A DNA stretch of 64,000 nucleotides from Porites lobata (Eukaryota; Cnidaria; Anthozoa; Scleractinia; Poritidae). The stretch is taken from positions 1,086,001-1,150,000 of the forward strand of contig CALNXK010000106.1 in NCBI GenBank assembly GCA_942486035.1. The letters run 5' to 3'. Numbering within the stretch: the stretch's first letter is position 1; each line of letters opens with the position of its first letter. Under the pieces are notes generated by a model. The model was not told the DNA's origin. It was given only the letters and a program-made list of their open reading frames with translations, and did not search any database. A program made the position numbers and the translations under genes. Positions 10,164-22,300 of this stretch are shown here, one piece after another.

Positions 10164-12370
10164 CTAAAGTAAAAAAGTGACAGCTTTAACGTTTAATACT
10201 TTGATCTGTTTATTGACTGCGAGCAGTAGATCGAGATCACTTGCGTGAGGGGCGAGCGGCGTTTCTGCGAAGAACGAGAGCGAAGAAAAAATTAGAGACT
10301 GCGGTGGTAGCTTTGGCGTGGTGATCATGATTTCCTCCGGATCTCTCCGTACCAATCTCTGCTCTTTAAAAAGAACCGAACTGAATTATGTTTGTTTTCG
10401 CTTTGACAGAATCACTAAGTACATATTAATTCTTTTAGAATTCCTATACTATATAAGAGTTTGAGAGAAGATGAGAAGAGATCGACATGATTTTAAATTT
10501 AGCTCAGTTTTGAACTCCAAAATGTGGAGCTCGAAAGTCATACTTTGGGGAAGCAAAAATCGACCCTTTCGATTTTTCGGTTGTCGCATCACTTTGAATT
10601 GAGAGCAGTGATTTAGGTTACAGATGACTTGTGCATAGTCTGTTAAGTCTGCTTATTAATTTCTATCCATCCTCTCTCTTGACTATGCCCATAATGAATC
10701 TACAATTATTATTTTCAAAGCCTGCAAACAGAATTCCAAAAAGTTACAACAAAAAAGATGCTCTGCTGTTACAATTCGACTGAATACGATAGAAAAAGTG
10801 AGTAGATAGTAAGGCTACTTACGGTTCAGATCGCGGAAAACTTCTGGTTAAAACAATTCTTAGGTTACAAATGAAGAATAGAGCTAGAACGGTGGCCCGT
10901 TTTACCACAGTTAAGGTCTTCAAACTTCTTTTTATGCTGTTAAAAACGGAAGAGCCAAACTGTTTTATACAACTGAGTTTGTTGGCTATTTCCTTCGTAG
11001 GATGGTCTTGTATGGTCTCTCATTTTACACCTTTGGGTTTCTTTTAATTTTTTCAATTACATCCTTCAGAAAAAGTGAACACAAAAGGCTTCCCTTTTTT
11101 AAAGAGAGATTTAGAATCACGTTTACGGAAACGATCACGATTTGTGCCACACGCGACCAAGTTTTCACTTTACTTGTCATTCACTGTCATTTGATCATGA
11201 GTAGACACAAAAATATCAAGTTTCCACTGTTTCCCTAATTTCGAGATTTTGTCAACTTGAATCTCGTGTTTGCCGTCTTCCCTAAAGGTGATCTTCATCT
11301 TTAATTTATAATTTGTGCATAATCAAAGTTAGGAAGCGAAAAGGCTTAATTAATTAATCACAAAAAAGCGGACAATTCTTTTTTTAATTGAATATCAAAA
11401 CAAAAGCCAGTCTGTGGCAAAAAGAAGTGATTTGCCAATAAAGAAACTATTGCCGAAGTCTCTGGGCAAGTGTAACGCGAAAATTTCATGGTGTAAGCAA
11501 CTTTTTGAAGAAAACATGGAAACTACCACGTCATTTTCATCTCATCTCATATGTTCATATATAGTTCCAAACAAGGAAAAGACTATGTAAGCAAGTATAA
11601 CGTGAAATAAAAACGAAAAGAAAAGAACGAAAGGAATATGCACAAATCGTAATTATGACAAAATGAAGGGCAGCACATGTCTTTAAAGAAGTTTTAAAAA
11701 TTAATTCCAACCCCTACATTTCCATTCCCTGTAATTCTACGCTTTATTTTTTTTCTCTCCCCTTCCTTCCCTATGAAAACAATCTACAGGATGTGCTTAG
11801 ACAATAATTTAAATTTCTTTTATTCACATTTGTTTTTTAAGATTTTACAATTGTACGATCTCACACCTATATATCAACAACTGTTTTTAACACATCTACA
11901 CCTCATCGTACACAGCAATACTATCAATAAGTAATAAACATACGAAAGCCATCGATTAAACCAAGTTAAAAATGGCGCATTCATGATTTAGAAAGCGGAT
12001 ACGTTACGAAGCGCTATAGGAGCTATACCACGCTATTTGCTATCTTTTTTAAAAAGCTAAAACCTCTTTCGCATCAAATGTATTCCAAAGATAATAGTCC
12101 CGTTTTGTTAATTAATACTATATTTAAGCATTGAAACTGTTTCCTGTCGTTTGTTGCAATGGATGGCAACGATGGACCTGGATTAAAATGTGAAAAAGTT
12201 GGACCAACTTTTTCAAGTTTTAATGCTACGCCTGCAATATTATGGTTAGTGTTCCCGGATGTAATTTACTTGATCTTTTCTTCATAACTCTACTGGTCAC
12301 AGTTTGTGTATGGAGTAAAGGTACTAAGTAAGGACTTCAGCACAGAATTGACCCAAAACAGCAACACACT
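10164..12370. other. Upstream region of the cysteine-rich peptide gene, AT-rich
   Basis: The right side of the presumed intron acceptor at 10164, and presumably the peptide's non-coding first exon and promoter, which I could not locate. Otherwise AT-rich sequence with no supported gene. Confidence 0.4.
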
Positions 12371-12567
12371 ATAGCCTGCGAACGGCAGACGTTTCTCCTC
12401 GCTCATCGCCGCTGAGGGACGTTTCGCGAGAAGGACCTCAACTCGCAAAACGTCCCTCAATGGCGATGACCGAGGAGGCGATGAGGCGATGAGCGAGGAG
12501 GAACTCAACTCGCAAAACGTCCCTCAATGGCGATGAGCGAGGAGAAACGTCAGCCGTTCGCAGGCTA
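12371..12567. mobile_element. TAGCCTG-ended foldback MITE, 9-bp TSD
   Basis: Palindromic element with ends TAGCCTGCGAACGGC and GCCGTTCGCAGGCTA and internal repeats of an AAACGTCCCTCAATGGCGAT-type block. Flanked by CAACACACT (12362-12370 and 12568-12576), a perfect 9-bp duplication. Confidence 0.9.
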
Positions 12568-13399
12568 CAACACACTCGTGATATAACTCCTTTAAGATCG
12601 AAAGCCTACAATTTACAAGTAAAATTAGTTCTATTTTCAAACAATTTAAGATCACTCTGCAAATATATTATTCATTCTAGTCCCAAATGGGTGAGAAGAC
12701 TTAAAGTAAACATTATTTCCTGTTTGGCCTTAAAAAAAGCCTTCCGACCCCTCGGAACCGTTCTCGGGCCGCTTTCTTAATCTTTTAAGGTGTAAACGTT
12801 TCAGGACACTTTATTTCAAACTGTAGTTTCTCAACTTGGGCTATTTAGCTGTGCGCGAGGCAAGAGATCCACCGCGGACTTACGTCTTAGGTCTTCTTTG
12901 TTTTGTTATATATTTAGCTTGATTTTATTTAACATTAAGAGAGAATATAGGCAAGGAATGAGCTTTCTCTCTATATACATGAAAACCCTTTGCGTCTAAG
13001 TAAAATGACAAAATGACAAATGGCGCCGACCAATTAGACCAGTTTAGTTTTAAACAGAAGGAACTTTTTTTTCAAAAAGTTAAGTAAATGATCAACAGCG
13101 TATTGTTAATACATAACTTTGAGCAGAACCTTCCTTCAGGCAAGGGACTGTGTAAAAGTGCGAGTGACGCGCAACTCAAGCGGGAAGCGCAAAGTGCTGT
13201 TTCTTGGCCCGCGTTTCTCGCGCGTCGGGCAGGTCTGTAATACGAACCAGCCCCATACCACTTCTTAGGTTTACAATATTTATAAAAAAACAAAGGAAGA
13301 ACAAGGAAGCAAACGTGAAGCACTCACACGAACACCCGCTCAGAAGAGAAACGCGACATTTCACTAATGATTGGTTAAACACTTAAGGTCAGTATAGTT

Positions 13400-16300
13400 C
13401 TAGTAGTCAACCAAGCTCCCACTCTTAGAAGGACTCATTGACCGTGAAAATTCTCTCATGGTAGTGGCAAGCTTCTCGAACTCTTCCCATTTAATGGATT
13501 CCAAACTTCTCTGCATTCGAACTTTTGAATCGAGATGAGAGCAGCGAGACTCGGCTTCCTCGAGTCTTAACTTGAGTCGCTCGATTTCCTCGTCCCGCTC
13601 GTCAAGCTGCGTGTACAAAATAAAGAAGCATTATGATAAGGCTGGATGTCTCGCCTGTGCTCTCTTTTAAAGGAGCTGTGTCACTAAATTTATCAAAATT
13701 CAAACTGAGTGAAACATAAAAATAAAAGCTCAAAACGTTAAGATAAGGTATAAATAACAAAGTAAAATACAAAAGGAAAACACGGGTGGACAGACTGTCT
13801 AGAAGATAGAAATGGAATGCAATTGTGGTTTTTGAAAATTTGTTCGCCTAACAGTTTTTCAAAATCCATTTTTGTTGTTTGTAATGTCTGATAAAATGCT
13901 TGGTAGGCATATTTGTTTGACACAAAGCTGTGATTTTGTCATTCACAAGTACTTTCTCAAGTAATAAGGCGAATGGGGACGCGTAACTGGAACAAAATGA
14001 AACAGTCAGCCGTGACACAGCCTCTCTAAGGTGACTCATCAGGGTCAAAGGTAAAGACTGGAAGGGTCGGGGAGGTAGATACCTAACACGCGTGACGAGT
14101 AACAAAATGGTCAGAGAAAATATCGTGACTAAATTGGAGCTGGGAGGGGGTGGGGGAATGAGAAAACATCGCGACCAGATGGGATGGGAGAGAGTGAGGA
14201 AGCTTTTTAACAATCACAACCAAAAGGTAAAAGTCATTAATAGAAATACCGTAAAATTCCGAAAATAAGCCCCGGGCCTTATGTTTTTCGAAAGCCCTTT
14301 TTTAGGGGCTTAGTTTGGAGGGGCCTATATTCGGAGGGGCTTATGTATGGAGGGAAATTTGCGTTATAAAATCGGTTGGGCTAGATTGTAGTGGAAAGAA
14401 AATTTACCATTTTTGCTTTGTTTTACTTTACATTCGACAGCAAATACAAGCCCCCGAGGGGCTTATATTCGGAGGGGCGATTTAACGGAGGGTTTTTTGC
14501 GTTACAATTTTGGGGGGCTTATATTTGGAGGAGCTTATACATGGAGGGGCTTATTTTCGGAATTTTACGGTATGTTTTGAATAGCTTAACAACAATTTCA
14601 CTAAACGAAAAGACTGTGGAGGAGGCAGCGTGGCGGAGTGGTCAGTGCGCTGGAGTCGCAATCCGGCAATTCCGGGTTTGAGTTCCGCTCTGGCCACTTG
14701 CTGGATTTGTTCTTGGTCCTACTGAGTTCAAATCTTCGGCCACGCTTGTAAAAGTCAACTGGTTGCCTACTACCAGTTGTTACGTTCTGTTTGGATTATT
14801 TGTTCCTAATTATTTGAGTGAATATCCTTAGCTCATCCTAGCTGGATAAGCTAAGTGCAGTTTCCACTTTGAACGAACCTTTAATCTTTTAAGCTTTTTT
14901 AAACAAAAATGTATCTTTCTATACCTTGGCGTTTAAGTTTGCCACTTCGTCAGTAAGGAGGAGCTTGTCTCTTTTAAGGGCGACGTTTTCTGAGTTAGTC
15001 GAGTCGTGTTGCCCTTCAATCTCGTTCAACTCACTGCGCAGCTGAGTTCGTCTTAAATTGGCTGCAAGGAAAATTTAGTGACATTCATTTAAGAAATAAA
15101 CTTAAAAACGCAGTGTACTGAGACAATTTTCATCCGCCTCAGCAAGCTATAGCTATTTGAAGGTGAAATAAATTATAAAAATGTTGACGATGACGATGCA
15201 ATCTCGTTCCCAGGGTTCTCTCCTATCCGCCTGGGGACGAGGTTGATGACGATGCTGCTAATGCCAATGACGGTGTTGTTGATCATAATGTTGATGATGG
15301 TGGTGGTAATACCGATGATGATGGCGATGACGCCTATAAAATTAGGATATTCCGCTCCCGATTCTTCCTCCCGGTGTTAAATGTTGGGGAAAAAGTATCC
15401 TGCCTTTACCCTCTCAAACGTTCCACCCCATCGAATTTCGAAATATTCTGATCAGATTAAGGCAATTCACAACGAATTTCAGGGCCGCTTCAAATCACGA
15501 CGTCTTCATAAGCCACCAATTCCTGTAGGGCTACCTTTTTCTTCGTTAAAGTGTCATTGTTCTGGCAAGTAACACTCTTAGACAGCCATTTACTTACGGA
15601 GAAGAGGACTATACTTTGCCTTTTTCGTGCTTGGCTTAAAAAGTCCTGTTATGCAGGCTGGAGGCAACATTGACATTTTTCAACACAAGGACATTTAACA
15701 CCGCAGTTAAGTGTGAAAATGCTTAATCTCTCTTCCGCATTCAAATGAATGAATTTCATATTATTCCCTCTCACAGAATAATTTTAGATTAGGCTTGAAC
15801 CTTACCTTCCAAGGACGCTTGTTCCTCTCTTGACAACTGAAAGAATCAATAAGCCATAAGGTATCTGTCATACAGTGATGAGTTTTAGTGTGGACTACAG
15901 GCCCTGGTTGTTCACACATTGGACAGCGCTATCCACGGGATAAATCACTATCCTGACTATCCAGCTGATAAGTATTAGGGAAATCAATTGCGTTATCCGG
16001 TGGATAGCGTTATGTATCTTTTGAACAACTAGGCCCAGCGCAAGATTAAGCACGAGAACGGATTTTCAAAAAAAGTTCGCACGCTTTAGATTTAACACTG
16101 GTTACGCCAATCATATCCCTCAAGTCTTTCTAATGAGCTCCTTCACCCAGTAACGACTTGCAGTTCTTAAAAACAGCGCTGCCGCGAAATTTCGAGGAAG
16201 TCAATAATAATAAACAATAGATGACAGTCCATTTACATGGCTCACACATCCTCTGGCTGCTGGAAACGCTTCGCAAAAAGTATTCGCCGTGCACAATCTT

Positions 16301-19300
16301 GTACTTGTATTCAACCAACTGACCAGTGCCAAACATTTCATGCACCAATGCAATTATCTCTCATTTTTGGCAAGATTACTGAGATAAACATTATACGCTT
16401 CTGGGAAACTGCCCACCTACCCCTCCCCTAAGCCAACATGTTGCCCTAAGTGAGAAGTCCGTGTTATTGTTGGCTTTTGGTGGGGTAGGTGGGCAGTTTC
16501 CCAGAAACATATGATGATCCTAATGGGTTCGAGTACTTTAACGTACCCTGAGTCAGATATGACCGTTGTTCGTGTTCTCCGCCGAGAACTGGAACTAGTA
16601 TATAGTAGAGGCTCACACAAGGGAAAAAATAATATTTGCATGTGAAATAAAACGTTGAAAGAAACTCTTAAGAGTCAATATTACAAGCAAATTTAACCCT
16701 TTTCAGTCGGAGAAAGTGCACGAAGCAATTGTAAATTTGGTCACGGTTGAGACTTGTGAGGCAAGCGCGTAGTTCAAGGTAGCGCTGCTGAATGCGTGAA
16801 ACGAGGGCGCAAAGGCTAAGAGGAAAAAAAAATAAATGAAGAAGGAACAAAACAACATATTGTGGGAAAAAGGAAGACAAGAAAAAATGGTGAGAATTGA
16901 AAAGTGAGTGTTTTTAATACCTTCTGAAGGGTTTCCTTAAGATTATGTTGTTCAAGCCTTAATAGCTCTTTCGTCCGTTCTAGCTCCTGCTGTAAATGTT
17001 TCTCACTCTCTTTCAGCGTTACTAGTTCCTGGATGTTGGCCTGTCGACGGTAATCTTTTTCGTCCTTGTGGGCACGATCCTGTCACAATTAAAACGATAC
17101 GAGGATGAAACACATTTTCAGATTCACTTAACCCAGACGGTTCTTCTTGCGAACTGGAAGAAAAATTCGAACTCAGATCCCGGCAGGGCGCGCGCACTCG
17201 CGTACTCGTATACAAGGAGGCTCCGCCCTTTTCAGGCTTCAGGTGTTCACTACTTTACACGTGCATCACAAGCTTTTTTGTACATTTTTTTGCCGTTTTT
17301 GCACAACTATGACGTGAAAATGCCTAATTTTGTGTTTTATGGAGAACTAAACAAGCAACGACGAAATTTTATTTCGCTTTCTGAACTTGAATATGGTCCC
17401 TTGGAATTCAAATTCAGGAGGATTCGCGTATATTTGACAAAGTAACTAAGTAGGAATAATCGCGATAAAGACTGAAAGAACGCAAATTCACTTTTTAAGC
17501 GACGTTCTCGTTGCTGTCGCGTCGTTGGATCTTTATAGCCCTAATGTCGAGGGGAGTTGGCTGTTACAGACTTGTGAAGATATGTATGTTGTGGAGATGT
17601 TGCTTCTGTAGCAGTTAGTAGAGGAAGGACTTAAGCTGACACAGGAGGCTGACTAAGCACCTTGCTACATAGCAATATTCTTAGGGAAAGATCTTAGAAA
17701 ACAGAAGGATCATTTTTTTTACGCAAAGCACCACGCCATTAGCGGACAAGTCAGGACAACTCACCATATCTATTTGTTTTCTAAGTTCGATGACTTGAGC
17801 CGATATGGCAGCATTCTCTTTAATTAAAGCCGTACAGTCATCTTGGATCTGAAATCATAACAGGTTTTATTAGTTTTAAATTTATCGTTTATTGATTGAT
17901 TGACCAATCTTCATAAAAAGGCTACCAAACCCCTCGCAGTCATTCTCATGCAGTTTCCCATTTCCTACTATGCGCGATTCACAGGGCAGTAAGAGAGGCG
18001 ACCAGGTAAGATTAAACTGTTTCTCTTTGCTTCTCAGTGGACAAGCTCGTGGCGTAATGATCTTCCTTATGTTGCCAGTGGCTTAATAAGGTTTTAGGTC
18101 ACGTAAAATGGTTGTAATATGTACAGACTGTATCTCCAAGATAACTGGTTCCGTACGCAACATAGAGTGCAAGACATCCATACCTCTGCGTTGGTCAACT
18201 GGCCCAAGAAAAGTTTTGGCGGCGCGAGGTATTAAACAGGGAATGATGTCAAAGGCACTTAAGGGTCGAATGCTTAATAGGCGAGAATCCTTATTTTGGG
18301 GGCTTACCGTCTTACGAGCAGAGGTTAACTTTTACTAGAAAAAAACAAGCTGTTTTGAGGACCACTCGCACAAGTGTATCGTTTCTCTTTGACTTCACAA
18401 ATTTGCATGGTTAGAGACTATTGGCGTGAAACAATTTTATCCTTTGATGTCACGTGACCCTGAAATAATTAGTGTTAGCAAACCCAATTTTTTCATGCTC
18501 ATTATTCTTCAGGAGAAAATCATAGTTACATATAAGTTTAATTTTACCTTGTTTCTAAGACTTCTGTCCTGTTCAGCGTTAATTTCTTTTTCTTTCAGCT
18601 GTAGTCGTAGCTGTCGTATTTCCTCCTATATTGAATAGGAAAGTTTTCAAACAAAAATATGGTCAATGCTGTAGCAAAAGTGTTCAAATTGCTTGCTATT
18701 GGTGCTAACTACATGTAAGCCACACAGTGTGCGATGCCTTACCCTGAGTGCCCGGCCAATTTCTTCTTTTGTTTTCGCTTGAGAGTCAAAGAACTTTTCG
18801 TCCATTTCTTGAAGCTGGGTCTTGAGCTTTAAACACTCCGCTCTCTTCTCTTCCAACTCTATTCTGAGATTGTTTAAATCCCCAGTCTTGCGGTCCAGCT
18901 GAATATAAAAAAGAAAATGGTATCCTTACCAACAGAAGTAATTCATAAGCCATAAAATTCCTATCCAAAGTCTGATAACATTCTCGGCTTTAAATATCAT
19001 TCTTAGACTAAAATCCAGCGAATCAACTCATCGCAGAAGTGAGACTCTCTAAATATGAATCGCACTTTTTACAGTTGCAGTTGGAAACGAAGCTGGAATT
19101 GACCTTGTTTTGATATAACCCTTCTTGCTTTATTATGCAAAACTTGTTGTTGTTATGCTAACCAGTATTTTTTAAACAATTTTCCATCAGAAAAGGAAGG
19201 AGGTTAGTATCAAAACAAGGTCAGCCTCAACCTCACGTTCAATCAAAGGCTAGGACACCAAGCCCACAACTGTAAAATGGCCTATTGGACGAGAAGATAA

Positions 19301-22300
19301 AAATTATTTCAGTCTATTTGAAAGTGAAGTACCTCTTGAGTCAAATTTGGCGCCCTGTGTTATCCCGTTTTGTTTTGATTTGTTTGTCACTTTGTTCTTT
19401 AAGTTCTTTTTTTTCACAAACTGAACAAACTGAGCTAGACAATTATTTTCGTCTGTATCAAGAGCACCGTTTTTAACCTAGCAAATTCATCTAAATCAGT
19501 TACAGTTCCGCGATTTTCACATAATATGCACTGTAACTTCTTTCAGCGTTTCGCTGTGCCATGGGTCAAGTTAATTTTAAAGTTTATCTTAAAAAAGAAT
19601 TTTTCAGCTTTTGTATCTTTCTCTCGCGGGACAGGATCTCGAGATTCCAATTTCGCGTGAATTTCAAAAATTAAAGCTATAACGTACCTCTACTCTGTAA
19701 TTCTGTACTTTTCTCTCAGCGTCCTGTAATGCTGTTAGTCCTTTGTCAGCCTCACTCTTGTACTGATGCACTTGTAGATCCCGGCGAGCACTATCACGAT
19801 CGTGAAGGTCGGCCATTTTTTTCAGCGACACTATTTCATTCACCAGCTGGCGTTTCTCTGCCGCATGGGACTCTGCAGAAACATTTTTTTTTCTATTTTA
19901 GACACAATGGCCTTTTCGCTAGAAAACAGCTTGGGCAATTCGTTAAATTTCAAAGATTGCTGATGAGCGGGTCTACTTTGTGCTTTGTGGTATCAACAAC
20001 AAAGAATCTAATTCCATGATGTTAGTTTGAAAATAGCCCGAGAAAACAGCCCACTGGTTTCCCCGCGAAATGACATATGAGAAACAAAGGCAAAAATTCC
20101 ATACTGATGACACATCACTACCCAGATCTGGATAGTGCTTCTGATTGGCTGAAGCAAATTTCCCACGTGGCACGACCAATCAGAAGCACTACCCAGATTT
20201 TGTAGTGACACGTCATCAGTATGGAATTTCTGCGCTCGTTTCTCAGACGTCATTTCGCGGGGAAACCAGTGGTGGCGTCATGAAGAGTCGGCTGTTTTCT
20301 CAGGCTCATTTGAAATTGCTTAATTCTGCATGCGAGTCAAATGAAATGAATCAGGATCATCAAAAATGGTCTCTTGTCTGAAACAGGGAAGCAAAATAAA
20401 CAAGTTTTGTTTTAAACAGGCTCAGGGTTTGAAATCCTCGTTAGCACAACTCTACCCAAACGTCCCTTAAATGCTCAATAATAATTATCTCATGCACACC
20501 TTTTTTAGGCGCTTGGAAGTAGTGGGCGAAAGAGGGAACGGGCGCGCGCGAGGAAGACACGCGAGGGGTGTCTCCTTCTCGCGCGCCCGTTCTCTCTTGT
20601 GCCCACTACTTCCAAGCGCATGCAACGCAAGCTAACTTTTTTAAACGCCAGCATAACAGCCTAAATTTTTACTTTAGCCAACCAAGAAGAAGGAAAATGT
20701 CAAGCGTGAGATGAGAGAAAAAGAAAAAATGATATATTTATTTTTCTTTCCTTCCCTCATCTCGCACATCGCCCTTTGCCTCTCATGCTCTTCTCACAGT
20801 CTAGGACAGAAGCACACCTGACACTTGTAGCCACCGGAGGGGTTTTGACAATAAATGCTAAATACTTCACCTTCAGCATCCCTGAGTCGTTTTATTGCTG
20901 AGTCTTTCTCTGCCTCCAACATGTGCATCTGTGATTCCTTTCGTGCAACTTCTGATGCTCTCTCATCCACCTTCCCCTGCAGATCACGCAGCTTCCGCAT
21001 CATGCGATCTGCTTCCTCTGTGACTCGAGGAGGAATGGCTATGGAACAAAACAACCAACTTACTAACAAGTTGTGATCAGTTTTTATGGAGAATTACCAA
21101 ATGATGACTGTTTTGAGCTACTGATGTAAAATAACCTTCCTTTACCTTCCATCTTTATTTGTCAGGTAAGGAATAAAACTCAGACCAGAGCAACTCATTT
21201 ACATATAGGGAAACAATGGGTGTTATTGTCAGGTAAGTCTGTAAATAAGGTTATCCACTTCGAGTTTTGTACGCCCAAAACTGTCAGGCAAGGGGACCTG
21301 GCAGACTAAATTGAGAGCTTAAGAAAAATGTAAGACTTTTTTGAGCGACGCATGTCAACAGGAAACTGGGGGGATGTTTGTATTCTTGGGCCATGGTTTG
21401 GCCAAATTATTGGGCAAATCATCTATAAGAGTGAAGACACTTAGCAATACAAATTTGGTAGCATGACAAGGCATATAGAAGAGAAGAAGCCTCACTTCCA
21501 GCTGACGTGCATCGCTCAAAAACACCTTTGCTTAAGCTCCATACAAATGCCTTTCTAAGCTCCCTAATATTATTGTAACTGTTTGGAAGTAGAAAATTAC
21601 ACATCATGTACACAAATTTGTTGCCCTGTGAGGAGCACCTGTCAAGAGCAAAGTGGGTTGTCTGTCTCAGTATTGTAACAATGCTGGTATAATAAGTTGC
21701 CTACAGTTGAATTACTCAAACTGTCTATAAAAACCTTTTTATTTTTATGTTTTAAATTAGGCTCACCTGAAGCTTTCCGTGCTTGCTCTCGTCTGGTGAT
21801 AAAAGGGTCAATCAAGGAAAAATCATGAACACACTCGATATCGTCATCACATTTCGTAAAAGTTCCTCAACAATTATTCACCTCTAACCTACACTGTACT
21901 GCTAACTCTTGAGTCGATTTGTGGACAAAATTCTATGGTGTGACCATGCATTTAAATGAAATCTCTTCAGAAGTACTTTCACATGGTACTATTTATTTAA
22001 GATGTTGTTCTAACTTTTAAGTTTGTGGATAAAATCCCACGGTGTGACTTTTCAAATGAATTATCTTCGAGCAATACTCTCACATGGTAAAAAGTCCATG
22101 GAAAAAATCTTATGGTGTGACCATTCAAATGAAATCTCTTCAGCAGCACATTTCGCACAGTACTTTTTGTTTTTCAGCATTTATATTGAACTTCTGGGAG
22201 TGAAAGGGTTAAATTTTATGTTGATCATACTAGTCAGCTCTTGTTATTGTGGACACCGTGAGTAGGACCGAGATCTGGTGTCCTAAACAACAGGAAACTG

